Source: an uncultured Pelagibacteraceae bacterium
Lineage (GTDB): Bacteria; Pseudomonadota; Alphaproteobacteria; Pelagibacterales; Pelagibacteraceae
DNA length: 55,789 nt
Direction of reading: 5' to 3'
NCBI GenBank assembly: GCA_902526645.1
Contig: CABZLS010000009.1
Span: forward strand, 1 to 55,789
The position numbers and the translations under genes are program-made. Shown one piece after another: positions 25,298-34,246 of the stretch. The notes beneath the pieces are model-generated. The model was not told the origin of the DNA. It was given only the letters and a program-made list of their open reading frames with translations, and made no database searches. Each line of letters starts with the position of its first letter. Within the stretch, counting starts at the first letter, position 1.

Positions 25298-26173
25298 TTG
25301 AAATATCTTTCAAATAAAAATGGATTTCTTGGAATTGATAATAAATTTAGTTTTAAAGAGAAAGTTGTTATTGTTCCTTTTGGTTTAGAAAAAACTGTAA
25401 GTTATGGCAAAGGAACAAAGAATGGTCCAAGAGAAATAATCAAAGCTTCTCATCAAGTAGAGCTTTATGATGAAGAGCTTAATTGTGAGCCTTATAAAAA
25501 AATAGGTATTAAGACTTTAAAACCCTTCAAAATTAATAAAAATATAAAAAAGGCCCTAAAAAAAATATCAGTTATTAATAAGGAAATTTTAGATAATAAA
25601 CTTTTCCCAATGACATTTGGTGGTGAACATTCAATAACTCCTGGGTGTATTGAGCCTTTCGTTAAAAAATTTAAAAAGATTTGTTTATTGCATTTTGACG
25701 CTCATGCAGATTTAAGAAATAGTTATAATGGAGAAAAGTTTTCACATGCTTCTGCAATAAGAAGATGTTTAGATCACAAAAATGTATCTTTAATTTCATT
25801 TGGGATTAGAAATATTTCTGAGAGTGAAATACCTTTTTTAAAAAAAAATAAATCAAGGATAAATATTTTTTGGGCTAAAGATAAGACTAATTGGAATATT
25901 CGAAATTTTAAAAAACTCATAAAAAATAAAACTGTCTACCTAACATTTGATGTAGATGGATTAGATTCAAGTATTATGCCTGCGACTGGAACTCCTGAGC
26001 CTGGTGGATTGCTTTGGGATGAAACCTTAAATATAATTAAAATAGCGGCAAAAAATTCAAACATTGTAGGTGCTGATATAAATGAATTGTCCCCAATAAA
26101 AGGTTTCAACTCTTATAATTTCTTAGTTGCAAAATTGGCTTATAAGATTTTAGCTTATAAATATCTTTATTAA
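25298..26173 (+). CDS. Arginase/agmatinase-family ureohydrolase
   Basis: Mn-dependent ureohydrolase, 291 residues, with the full metal-binding set: His111 in GGEHSIT, Asp134-His136-Asp138 in HFDAHADLR, and Asp218/Asp220 in TFDVDGLDSS. By family it would release urea from agmatine (giving putrescine), arginine or a related guanidino compound. The cluster context favours agmatinase (speB-like), but no arginine decarboxylase is nearby, so the substrate is open. The start appears to be TTG at 25298: no ATG exists before the conserved core, and GGA lies eight bases upstream. It ends two bases from the converging yhhQ gene. Confidence 0.85.
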   Translation: MKYLSNKNGFLGIDNKFSFKEKVVIVPFGLEKTVSYGKGTKNGPREIIKASHQVELYDEELNCEPYKKIGIKTLKPFKINKNIKKALKKISVINKEILDNKLFPMTFGGEHSITPGCIEPFVKKFKKICLLHFDAHADLRNSYNGEKFSHASAIRRCLDHKNVSLISFGIRNISESEIPFLKKNKSRINIFWAKDKTNWNIRNFKKLIKNKTVYLTFDVDGLDSSIMPATGTPEPGGLLWDETLNIIKIAAKNSNIVGADINELSPIKGFNSYNFLVAKLAYKILAYKYLY

Positions 26174-26175
26174 AT

Positions 26176-26724
26176 CTAAATTGGTTTAAATGTTTTTAGT
26201 AACAATCTAAATGGAATTAGCATAATTAATGCTACAAATATCTTTACTCCTAAATCCCCAAGTGCCAAAGTAAACCATGGTATACCAGTTCCATAAAATG
26301 AAATTGAAAAAAATAAGAAAGTATCAATAGTTGATCCAATCATTGAAGAAGTTAATGGAGCTATAAACCACTTCTTTTTCCTTAAATTATCAAATATTTG
26401 AACATCTATAAGTTGAGCAGTCAAAAAGGCAGTTCCAGATCCAATTGCAATTCTAATAGATATTAAATCTCCAAAGTTTGTAGAAAATACAATCGTAAAA
26501 CCGATGCCTAATAAAAAACCAAGATAAACGACTTTTCTTGCAACAAATTTTCCATAAGATCTATTTGCTAAATCTGTAATTAAAAAGGCTATTGGATAAC
26601 TAAAGGCTCCATAAGTCAGAAGTTCATTTAGCCCATAATAGTTTACAGGAAATTGAACAAGATAATTTGAAGATAAAACAACCACTCCCATCATAAACGA
26701 TAGAAGAATAAAGAGTTTATTCAT
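26176..26724 (-). CDS. yhhQ: Queuosine precursor transporter, YhhQ/VUT family
   Basis: Inner-membrane permease of 182 residues with about six hydrophobic segments. The segment FSYPIAFLITDLANRSYGKFVARKVV is split here only by length but is the family hallmark (YP..FL.TDL.N..YG...AR). Known members import queuosine precursors such as preQ0/preQ1. Its start overlaps the rpmB stop (TAATG), so it is translated from the ribosomal protein transcript; there is no room for a preQ1 riboswitch. Pairing with an L28 gene suggests supply of tRNA modification under growth control. Confidence 0.87.
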   Translation of the reverse strand: MNKLFILLSFMMGVVVLSSNYLVQFPVNYYGLNELLTYGAFSYPIAFLITDLANRSYGKFVARKVVYLGFLLGIGFTIVFSTNFGDLISIRIAIGSGTAFLTAQLIDVQIFDNLRKKKWFIAPLTSSMIGSTIDTFLFFSISFYGTGIPWFTLALGDLGVKIFVALIMLIPFRLLLKTFKPI

Positions 26725-27038
26725 TAGACTGTTTTAGATTGAACTGTTTTTTTTTGATATGGAGACTTTATTAATAAACTTTTTTTTAATTTCTTTAACC
26801 TTGGGGACAAATTTTTATTTTTCACAATTTTTAAAAACTCATCAAAACTTCCCATCTTGTCTACTGATCTTACACCAGCATTACTAACTGTAAGTTTAAT
26901 GCTTCTTTTTAAAAGCTCACTGGTAAATTTCACTTTTTTTAAATTAGGTAAAAATCTCCTTTTAGTCTTGTTATTAGCATGACTAACATTATGACCTTTC
27001 AGTGGAATTCTTCCTGTTAATTCACATTTTTTTGACAT
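26724..27038 (-). CDS. rpmB: Ribosomal protein bL28
   Basis: Large-subunit protein of 104 residues. The N terminus SKKCELTGRIPLKGHNVSHANNKTKRRF is typical (cut here in words: C-E-L-T-G-R then NNVSHANNKTKR-like core). The SVDKMGSFDEFL segment corresponds to the conserved C-terminal GIRTVDKxGG region. The C-terminal tail is Lys-rich. It shares a start/stop with yhhQ. A near-consensus promoter lies immediately upstream, with almost no leader (see the promoter entry), and no Shine-Dalgarno sequence is visible. Confidence 0.95.
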   Translation of the reverse strand: MSKKCELTGRIPLKGHNVSHANNKTKRRFLPNLKKVKFTSELLKRSIKLTVSNAGVRSVDKMGSFDEFLKIVKNKNLSPRLKKLKKSLLIKSPYQKKTVQSKTV

Positions 27039-27049
27039 AAACCAAGATC

Positions 27050-27078
27050 TATATAAAGTGAGATTTTCATAACGTCAA
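27050..27078 (-). promoter_or_regulatory. Sigma-70-like promoter of rpmB
   Basis: On the minus strand, TTGACG (27078-27073), exactly 17 bases, then TATATA (27055-27050). Five of six bases match at both boxes. Transcription would begin near 27043, only about five bases before the rpmB ATG, which suggests a leaderless or nearly leaderless mRNA. Confidence 0.72.
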
Positions 27079-27089
27079 GTTTATTAGAT

Positions 27090-28142
27090 TTAAGTATTTG
27101 TTTCGTTTCCTACAATTTCATTAAAATTTTTGACACCTTCTTTTAATAATAATTCACTCAACTCTTTTTTAATCATGTTAACAATATTTGGACCCCTATA
27201 AACCATACCAGTATAAAGTTGAAGATAATTTGCTCCAGCTAGAAATTTTTCATAAGCACTGGCGCCAGAGTCAACACCCCCTACTCCTATAATTTTGATT
27301 CTACCTTTAAGTAATTTGTAAAATTTATTTATCAAAATAGTAGATTTTTTTTTTATCGGTTTCCCAGATAATCCACCTTTTTGATATTTTTGAATATTAG
27401 CTAAACTTTCTCTTGTTGAGTCAGATGTATTTGAGACAATAACTCCTTTAACATTATTACTCAAAAGAACTTGTGATATTTTATCAATTTCATCATCACT
27501 AATATCTGGTGATATTTTTACTACAATGGGAATTTTTGAGTTAATGTTTTTCTTTTCTTTTTCAATACTTTTTAATAAATCATCTAATTGTTTTTGATTA
27601 TGTAACATTCTTAAATTTTCAGTGTTTGGAGATGAAATATTAATTGTTATATAATCTGCCACTTGATTAAAGATATTGAGACATTTTAAATAATCTTTTG
27701 TTCTGTCTTTTGTATCTTTATTAGGTCCAATGTTAATTCCAAGTGTTCCTATTTTTTTATTTACTTTAATTTTGCTAATTATATTTTCTGCACCAAGATT
27801 GTTAAAGCCAAGTCTATTTATTAAGGCCTCGTCCTCAACTAATCTAAAAACTCTTGGTTTTGGATTTCCAAACTGTTTTAATGGTGTGATAGTTCCTACT
27901 TCAACAAAACCAAAGCCTAATTTGAATAAAGAGTTATATACCTCGGCATTTTTATCAAATCCAGCTGCCATGCCGATGGGATTTTCTATATTATTTCCAA
28001 ACAATTCTGCTTTAAATAAAGGGTCATCTTTATTTTTATCTGTTGTATAAGGAACAAAATTTAATTTTAAAGACTTAATAGCTAAATTATGCGCTGTCTC
28101 AGGGTCTAGTTTAAATATTAATGATCTTATATTTGAAAACAT
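27090..28142 (-). CDS. pyrD: Dihydroorotate dehydrogenase (quinone), class 2
   Basis: FMN enzyme of pyrimidine synthesis that passes electrons to the quinone pool, membrane-associated. 350 residues, the class 2 length, with the N-terminal membrane-docking helix region (about 1-40) that class 1 enzymes lack. Motifs: NPIGMAAGFDKNAE near 54-66, FVEVGTITPLKQFGNPKPRVFRL, INISSPNT with the catalytic Ser, VKISPD, VSNTS and GVGGVDSGASAYE for FMN phosphate. The start overlaps the lysS stop by one base, so both are likely on one transcript. Also within reach of the downstream rpmB promoter region. Confidence 0.96.
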   Translation of the reverse strand: MFSNIRSLIFKLDPETAHNLAIKSLKLNFVPYTTDKNKDDPLFKAELFGNNIENPIGMAAGFDKNAEVYNSLFKLGFGFVEVGTITPLKQFGNPKPRVFRLVEDEALINRLGFNNLGAENIISKIKVNKKIGTLGINIGPNKDTKDRTKDYLKCLNIFNQVADYITINISSPNTENLRMLHNQKQLDDLLKSIEKEKKNINSKIPIVVKISPDISDDEIDKISQVLLSNNVKGVIVSNTSDSTRESLANIQKYQKGGLSGKPIKKKSTILINKFYKLLKGRIKIIGVGGVDSGASAYEKFLAGANYLQLYTGMVYRGPNIVNMIKKELSELLLKEGVKNFNEIVGNETNT

Positions 28143-29704
28143 TATTTAATTTTATTTTTTATAAGATCTTTTGTTTCTTTAACACCAAAAAAACTTATAA
28201 AAAAACCCATTCTTGGTCCATTTTCGTCACCAAATACAACTTCATAAATAAGTTTAAACCAATCTCTCAGATTTTTTGAGTAACCATTTTCTTTTCCAGT
28301 TGAATAGATTATTGTTTGAATATCCTCAGGTAACATTTTGTCATTACAATCATCAAGTTTATTAACTAAAGCTTCTAAAGCTATTCTTTCATCGCTATTT
28401 GGTTTTTTATATTTTTTCCTCTTTTTAAGAACATCATTGAAATATTTAATTGCATAACCAATTAGTTTATCAAAAATTGGATGGTCTTTTTCTAGAATAT
28501 TTTTTTTATATTTTTTAACAAATTTCCACAAAAGATCTTTACTATCAGCATTGCTGGTTTCAACTAGATTAAGTAGCATAGAAAAAGACATGATCATTTG
28601 TTCTTTTGGTATATCGCTATTATGAACGTGCCATAACGGATTCATTAAAAGCTGTAATTCATCTTGATTTTTTGTTTTTTCTAACAATTCCAAATACTCA
28701 TCAACAGTTTTAGACACTATCTCCTTGTATAGTTTTTTTGCTCTTTTTGGATTTTGATACATATATAAAGACAAACTTTCTGGTGATGCATATTCAAGCC
28801 ACTGATCTATAGTGATTCCATTTCCTCTAGATTTTGAAATCTTTTCACCTTTTTCATCCAAGAATAATTCATAAGCGAATCCAGAAGGATTAGCTTTTCC
28901 AATTAGTTTTATTATTTTTGAAGATAAAGTAGCACTTTCAATTAAATCTTTCCCATACATCTCAAAGTCTACATCTAAGGCATACCACCTCATAGCCCAA
29001 TCAACTTTCCACTGAAGTTTACAATTTCCATTAAAAATACTTTTCTCCAATTCTTTACCATTGTTGTCAAAAATAATTTTTGAATCTTTTATATTTATTT
29101 CTTTAATTGGAATTTCTAAAACATGGCCAGTTTCAGGACAAATAGGCAAAAAAGGGCTGTAAGTTTTTTGACGTTCCTTTCCTAAAGTAGGTAAAATTAT
29201 GTTCATAATCCCCTCGTAGTTTTCTAAAATAACTTGAAGAGATGAGTTAAAAAAACCTGATTTATAAAGTTCTGTTGAACTCTTAAAATTGTATGTAAAA
29301 TTAAACTTATCTAAAAATTTTTTTAACATTTGATTATTATGCTCACCAAAACTACTATACTTATCAAACGGATCAGGAACCTGAGTAAGAGGTTTGTGTA
29401 AATTTTTTTCTAACAATTCTTTTTTAGGCACGTTATCTGGAACTTTTCTTAAGCCGTCCATATCGTCTGAAAAAGTTATAATCTCTGTTGGAAGATTTGT
29501 TAAATGCTTAAGAGCATTTACAATCATAGATGTTCTAGCGACCTCTCCAAATGTACCAATGTGTGGAAGACCACTGGGACCATATCCTGTTTGTAGAGTT
29601 ATTTTTCCTTTTTTTTCTATAAATAGTTTTCTCTCACGAAGCATTTTTTTTGCTTCTACAAAAGGCCAAGCACTCGTTTTATCTAAGTTTTCTTTTTTAA
29701 TCAT
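28142..29704 (-). CDS. lysS: Lysyl-tRNA synthetase, class I
   Basis: Charges tRNA-Lys. 520 residues of the class I (archaeal-type, LysK) form, not the common bacterial class II form. The class I signatures are visible: GPSGLPHIGTFGEV (HIGH-like motif, about 43-56) and KISKSRGNG (KMSKS-like, about 278-286). Class I LysRS is the normal form in alphaproteobacteria, so this supports the taxonomic call. The start at 29704 follows an AT-rich 88-base divergent region shared with trkH. The gene symbol lysK is used in some annotations. Confidence 0.95.
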   Translation of the reverse strand: MIKKENLDKTSAWPFVEAKKMLRERKLFIEKKGKITLQTGYGPSGLPHIGTFGEVARTSMIVNALKHLTNLPTEIITFSDDMDGLRKVPDNVPKKELLEKNLHKPLTQVPDPFDKYSSFGEHNNQMLKKFLDKFNFTYNFKSSTELYKSGFFNSSLQVILENYEGIMNIILPTLGKERQKTYSPFLPICPETGHVLEIPIKEINIKDSKIIFDNNGKELEKSIFNGNCKLQWKVDWAMRWYALDVDFEMYGKDLIESATLSSKIIKLIGKANPSGFAYELFLDEKGEKISKSRGNGITIDQWLEYASPESLSLYMYQNPKRAKKLYKEIVSKTVDEYLELLEKTKNQDELQLLMNPLWHVHNSDIPKEQMIMSFSMLLNLVETSNADSKDLLWKFVKKYKKNILEKDHPIFDKLIGYAIKYFNDVLKKRKKYKKPNSDERIALEALVNKLDDCNDKMLPEDIQTIIYSTGKENGYSKNLRDWFKLIYEVVFGDENGPRMGFFISFFGVKETKDLIKNKIK

Positions 29705-29792
29705 AAATATTGCTTATAAAATCTAAAATATATGATTAAGTTAATTCATATAGAGTTGAAATTTATTTACCATAAAATAATGTTCTTTCAAA

Positions 29793-31232
29793 ATGCCTAA
29801 TTATAAAACTGTTTTTTTTACGCTTGGAATTCTTCAAATAATCCTTGGGCTTTTCATGTTCATTCCAATTATTGCTCAATTTTTATATAAAGAAATTGAC
29901 TCCTCTTTTTTTGGAGCCTCTATAGTAACAATTATTTTTGGTACTTTGTTTTTTTTATCAAACCTAGATCACGATAAAAAATTAAATTTACAACAAGCAT
30001 TTTTACTAACATCATTATCTTGGCTTAGTATAGCAATTTTTGGATCTCTTCCTTTTGTATTTTCTACAGTAAATTTTACTTTCACAAATGCATTTTTTGA
30101 GAGTATGTCTGGAATAACAACAACCGGTTCAACAATCATAGCTAATCTTGATGATATGCCAAAGGGTATTTTATTATGGAGAGCTATACTTCAATGGTTA
30201 GGTGGTATTGGAATTATAGTAATGGCAATTACACTAATGCCAATAATGAATGTTGGTGGAATGCAATTATTTAAGATTTCCAACAATGACTCCTCTGAAA
30301 AAATTTTTCCTAAATCTAAACAAATTGCAATAAGATTAATATATATTTACATAGGGCTTACTACCCTTTGTGCTATATCATATAATTTTTTTGGTATGAA
30401 TATTTTTGATAGTGTAACACATTCCATGACAACAATCGCAACAGGTGGATTTTCAAATTATAATCAATCTATAGGTTTTTTTAATAGTGCACTAATTGAA
30501 ACCTCAGCTATAGTTTTTATTATTTTGGGTAGCTTGCCATTTATTGCTTACATAAAGTTCATTAGTGGAAATAAATTAATTTTTTTTAAAGATATTCAAA
30601 TTATTACTTTTTTAAAGATTGTCATTTCGTCTATAATTATTTTATCAATTTATATCATAATCAATGACTTTGACTCATATAGCTTCAGATCTGTAATATT
30701 CAATATTGTATCAATATTAACTGGAACTGGTTATGTAAATGCTCAATTTGATAATTGGGGGAGTTTTCCATTAGTTTTATTTTTAATCTTAATGTTTATC
30801 GGCGGGTGTGCTGGTTCAACAACATGTGGTATCAAAATATTTAGAATCCAAATATTGTATTCATTTATCATCAATAATTTGAAAAAAATTATTTACCCAA
30901 AAGGAATTTTTATCTTAAAATACGATCAAAATCCTATTGATAACAAGTTTATTTCCTCAATAATTTCTTTTATTTATATGTATTTAATAATTTTTTTTTT
31001 AATTGCAGCATTACTTACTTTAACTGGACTTGATTTTGTTACTTCAATTTCTGGAGCTGCTACTTCCATATCAAATGTTGGCCCAGGATTGGGATCCATA
31101 ATTGGACCAAATAGTAATTTCTCATCTCTACCAGACGTTTCTAAATGGATATTAAGTATAGGTATGATTTTGGGTAGACTTGAACTATTTGCAATACTTG
31201 TTTTGTTTTTACCATCATTTTGGAGAAATTAG
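29793..31232 (+). CDS. trkH: Trk-type potassium uptake membrane subunit
   Basis: Inner-membrane K+ channel-like transporter. 479 residues with the four-repeat membrane-pore-membrane architecture. The pore loops with selectivity-filter glycines are visible in order: SGITTTGSTI, TIATGGFSNY, ILTGTGYVNA and SISNVGPGLG. TrkH needs the NAD-binding ring protein TrkA, which is not in this window. Divergent from lysS. It ends three bases before the next gene's ATG, suggesting one transcript with the AmpG-like permease and NlpC/P60 gene. Confidence 0.93.
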   Translation: MPNYKTVFFTLGILQIILGLFMFIPIIAQFLYKEIDSSFFGASIVTIIFGTLFFLSNLDHDKKLNLQQAFLLTSLSWLSIAIFGSLPFVFSTVNFTFTNAFFESMSGITTTGSTIIANLDDMPKGILLWRAILQWLGGIGIIVMAITLMPIMNVGGMQLFKISNNDSSEKIFPKSKQIAIRLIYIYIGLTTLCAISYNFFGMNIFDSVTHSMTTIATGGFSNYNQSIGFFNSALIETSAIVFIILGSLPFIAYIKFISGNKLIFFKDIQIITFLKIVISSIIILSIYIIINDFDSYSFRSVIFNIVSILTGTGYVNAQFDNWGSFPLVLFLILMFIGGCAGSTTCGIKIFRIQILYSFIINNLKKIIYPKGIFILKYDQNPIDNKFISSIISFIYMYLIIFFLIAALLTLTGLDFVTSISGAATSISNVGPGLGSIIGPNSNFSSLPDVSKWILSIGMILGRLELFAILVLFLPSFWRN

Positions 31233-31234
31233 TT

Positions 31235-32611
31235 ATGATTGAAGTTAAAAAACAATCATTTTCGGAAAGTTTTTCAGTCTACTTTGATAAAAGAATGATA
31301 AAAATTTTGCTATTAGGTGCTATCTCAGGTTTCCCATGGGTTTTGATTGGAAGCAGTCTTAGTTTATGGCTTAAAGAAGACGGTTTAAGTAGATCAACAG
31401 TTGGGTGGGCAGGACTAATATTTGCAGTTTATGCTTTTAATTATTTATGGGCTCCATTAATTGATAGAATTAAAATACCTTTCCTCACTAAAAAAATTGG
31501 GCATCGAAGAGGTTGGATTGTTTTGATGCAATTATTAATTTTAATTTCTCTACTTTTTTGGAGCATAATTGATCCATCTGAAAATTTAGCATTTGTAATA
31601 TCAGTAGGATTGTTGATTGCAATAGCATCAGCTACTCAGGATATTACAGTTGATGCTTTAAGAATTGAACAAATTGGAGAAAACGAGGATAAAGCAATGG
31701 CTGCTGGTGCTGCCATGGCGGTAGTTGGATGGTGGAGTGGATATAAATTAGGTGGTGTAATCTCTTTATTTTCAGCTGAATTTTTTGAAAATTTAGGAAT
31801 ACAAAATTATTGGCAATTCACCTTTCTCATTTTAGGTATTTTAATAATTTTAATGAATATTGGACTAATGTTCATAAATGAAAGTAATCATAAAGATAGA
31901 GATATTAAACAAAGAGAAAATGACATGTTCATTAGTAAAAAATTTAAAAATTCAAATGTAGTCTCGAAAATATTTACTTGGGTTGGTGGCACCATCAGTG
32001 GGCCCTTAATAAGTTTTTTTAAAAAAAATGGTTTTAAAATTGCTTTAGGCATATTGGGGTTTATCTTTTTATTTAAAATAGGGGAAGCTTTTCTCGGGCG
32101 AATGTCGATTATTTTTTATAAGGAAATTGGTTTTACAAAATCTGATATTGCAATTTATTCTAAAACTTTAGGTTGGATTACAACTGTTATTTTCACACTT
32201 CTTGGGGGTCTTCTTGTAATAAGATCTGGTGTTATAAGAGCAATGTTTATAGCGGGAATTTTAATGGCAAGTACTAATTTATTATTTAGTTTGTTAGCAT
32301 GGAGTGAGAGATCTGAACTTCTTTTTGCAATCGCTGTAATCTTTGATGATATCGCAGCTGCATTCGCAACTGTAGCTTTTGTGGCATTTATATCTTTGCT
32401 AGTTGATAGAACTTACACAGCTACTCAATATGCTCTTCTTGCATCATTAGGGACTGCTGGACGGACTACTTTGGCCTCCTCATCTGGTGCTCTTGTCGAT
32501 TGGTTAAATGGAGATTGGGGAATATTTTTTGTTCTTACAGCATTAATGGTAATACCATCTTTGATTATTTTGTGGATCATAAAGAATAAATTAAAAATTT
32601 ATGAAAAATAA
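31235..32611 (+). CDS. AmpG-like MFS permease, probable muropeptide importer
   Basis: Major facilitator transporter of about 458 residues with 12 or more hydrophobic helices. AmpG-like features are SGFPWVLIGSSLSLWL near the N terminus, the SATQDITVDALRIEQ segment after helix 4, and RMSIIFYKEIGFTKSDIA in the second half. AmpG imports anhydro-muropeptides for wall recycling. ATG 31235 is chosen over an upstream TTG at 31220 because GGAG lies nine bases before it. The next gene, overlapping by 11 bases, is a signal-less NlpC/P60 hydrolase, which fits import followed by cytoplasmic peptide trimming. The name AmpG is by similarity; substrate unproven. Confidence 0.82.
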   Translation: MIEVKKQSFSESFSVYFDKRMIKILLLGAISGFPWVLIGSSLSLWLKEDGLSRSTVGWAGLIFAVYAFNYLWAPLIDRIKIPFLTKKIGHRRGWIVLMQLLILISLLFWSIIDPSENLAFVISVGLLIAIASATQDITVDALRIEQIGENEDKAMAAGAAMAVVGWWSGYKLGGVISLFSAEFFENLGIQNYWQFTFLILGILIILMNIGLMFINESNHKDRDIKQRENDMFISKKFKNSNVVSKIFTWVGGTISGPLISFFKKNGFKIALGILGFIFLFKIGEAFLGRMSIIFYKEIGFTKSDIAIYSKTLGWITTVIFTLLGGLLVIRSGVIRAMFIAGILMASTNLLFSLLAWSERSELLFAIAVIFDDIAAAFATVAFVAFISLLVDRTYTATQYALLASLGTAGRTTLASSSGALVDWLNGDWGIFFVLTALMVIPSLIILWIIKNKLKIYEK

Positions 32612-33353
32612 TTTTTTTAATCACCCTGTAGGAAATATTAATTTTAAACCTTCTTCAAATTCAGAAGTTTTATCTCAAATTTTATATGGAGAAAAATTTA
32701 AAATACTAAGAGGAAATAAAAATTGGTTTAAAATTAAAACTAATTTTGATAATTACGTAGGTTATATAAAAAAAAAAAAATTTTTTAACTATTTTAATCC
32801 CAAACTAAAAATTTTTAAATTAAAATCTAGAATATATATAAAAAAAAATAATAAGATAATAAAATCAAAAGATTTTCTATATTTTGCTTCGGGTATTTCT
32901 GTTTTAGATGAAAATAAAAGCTATATAGAATTTGAAAAAAACAAATGGATTAAAAAAAGCGATACAAAAAAGATAGACCATATCGAAAAAGATTACTCAA
33001 AAATAATAAAATCATTTTTAAAAAGTAAATATTTATGGGGAGGTAAAACTTCAAATGGTATAGATTGCTCAGCATTAATTCAAATGTATTTTTACTATAA
33101 CAGAATTTTTTTTCCTAGAGATTCTAAAGATCAATTGAAATATTGCAAAAAGAAGAAAAATAAAAGACTTAATAAAGGTGATATAATTTTTTGGAAAGGT
33201 CACGTGGGGATATGTCTTGATAGATACAAGTTTATTCATGCTTATGGCCCAAAAAAAAAAGTATTAATAATGCCAATAAAAACAACGATAGAGTTGATTA
33301 AAAGAACTGCTAAATTAAAAGTCAAAAAAGTAACTAATATTAATAAATATTAA
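32601..33353 (+). CDS. NlpC/P60-family peptidase with N-terminal SH3-like region
   Basis: Papain-like cysteine peptidase, 250 residues. The N-terminal part (about 5-120) looks like two small SH3b repeats (ILRGNKNWFKIKT...YVGYIKKKK). The catalytic domain has the triad: Cys in NGIDCSALIQ (about residue 156), His in WKGHVGICLD (about 200) and a third polar residue, probably His in FIHAYG (about 214). There is no signal peptide or lipobox, so it should act in the cytoplasm on imported wall peptides, like YkfC-type enzymes. It is coupled to the AmpG-like gene. The coding region holds a run of 13 A at 32768-32780 that stays in frame. Confidence 0.85.
   Translation: MKNNFFNHPVGNINFKPSSNSEVLSQILYGEKFKILRGNKNWFKIKTNFDNYVGYIKKKKFFNYFNPKLKIFKLKSRIYIKKNNKIIKSKDFLYFASGISVLDENKSYIEFEKNKWIKKSDTKKIDHIEKDYSKIIKSFLKSKYLWGGKTSNGIDCSALIQMYFYYNRIFFPRDSKDQLKYCKKKKNKRLNKGDIIFWKGHVGICLDRYKFIHAYGPKKKVLIMPIKTTIELIKRTAKLKVKKVTNINKY
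32768..32780 (+). repeat. Homopolymer run of 13 A inside a coding region
   Basis: Thirteen A encode four consecutive Lys of the NlpC/P60 protein and are followed by six T. The gene is in frame across it. Runs this long are prone to polymerase slippage. Confidence 0.95.
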
Positions 33354-34246
33354 TTTCTTCCAAAATCAGGTTTATTTATATCCTGTTTTAGTTTTAAGAT
33401 TTTAGATCTAACTTTTTTTGTTTGTATCAATTTCTTAATAATTGACTTGCTATTTTTTGAATTAATATCTTTTTTAAAAGAATTTAAATTTTTTATAAAT
33501 ATATCAACAGCTTTTGAAACATTAACTTTATTATCAAAAAAAATGTCTCGCCACATTATTTCATTCGATGCTGCTATACGTGAAAAATCTCTTAAACCAC
33601 CCGCACTATATTTAATTAAATCATATTTTTGTATTTTTTCAAAATCTTGAGCAGATTTAACTAAATTGTAAGCGATCAAGTGTGGTAAATGGCTTGTAAT
33701 TGAGAAAATTTTATCATGCTTTTCCACGTTCATCATGATTGTTTTAGAACCAACTTTTTTCCAAAAAGAGTTTAAAAATTTTAAATTTTTTGAGTTAGTT
33801 TTTTTATCTTTAATTAAAACGCACCACTTATCTTTGAACATATTTTCTTTACCATGCTCTGGTCCACTTACTTCTGATCCTGTTATAGGGTGGCTTTGAA
33901 TCCATTGAACACCTTTTTTCAAAAACTTTTTAATAATTTTTGAAGACTCAATTTTTGAAGAACCAATATCTGTAATAATTGTCTTTGATGAAATAAATTT
34001 ATTAATTTTGATAATAAGCTTTTTATACTCACTGATAGGTGTGCATAAAATAACTAAATCTGAATTGACCACACCATCCTCTAATGAATTAACTACTATT
34101 CCGGGTAACTTAAGTCTTCTAATCTTTGAAATATTTGATTTTGATTTTTCATAAATAAATATTTTTTTTGCTATTTTATATCTAGAAATTCTTCTTACTA
34201 AAGATGATCCTAATAGCCCACATCCAATGATAAGTACTTTTTTCAT
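33350..34246 (-). CDS. tyrC: Prephenate/arogenate (cyclohexadienyl) dehydrogenase
   Basis: NAD(P)-dependent step of tyrosine synthesis. 298 residues with an N-terminal Rossmann motif IIGCGLLGSSLVR (about 5-17), LCTPISEY, the DIGSSK segment, and the substrate-binding region WIQSHPITGSEVSGPEHG near 114-131. ITSHLPHLIAY holds the second conserved His. Its start overlaps the hisC stop by four bases. The hisC-like aminotransferase plus tyrC pairing is common in alphaproteobacteria, where the aminotransferase may also serve the aromatic pathway. Its end overlaps the nlpC gene by four bases. Confidence 0.92.
   Translation of the reverse strand: MKKVLIIGCGLLGSSLVRRISRYKIAKKIFIYEKSKSNISKIRRLKLPGIVVNSLEDGVVNSDLVILCTPISEYKKLIIKINKFISSKTIITDIGSSKIESSKIIKKFLKKGVQWIQSHPITGSEVSGPEHGKENMFKDKWCVLIKDKKTNSKNLKFLNSFWKKVGSKTIMMNVEKHDKIFSITSHLPHLIAYNLVKSAQDFEKIQKYDLIKYSAGGLRDFSRIAASNEIMWRDIFFDNKVNVSKAVDIFIKNLNSFKKDINSKNSKSIIKKLIQTKKVRSKILKLKQDINKPDFGRN

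Noticed and set aside
26724-27038. Toxin-antitoxin pair made of the small gene and its overlapping neighbour
   Set aside because: The small gene is clearly ribosomal protein bL28 and the overlapping gene is a YhhQ-type transporter.
29705-29792. Inverted repeat ATATGA/TCATAT between lysS and trkH as an operator
   Set aside because: Six-base arms of mostly A-T in AT-rich DNA are expected by chance; no other support.
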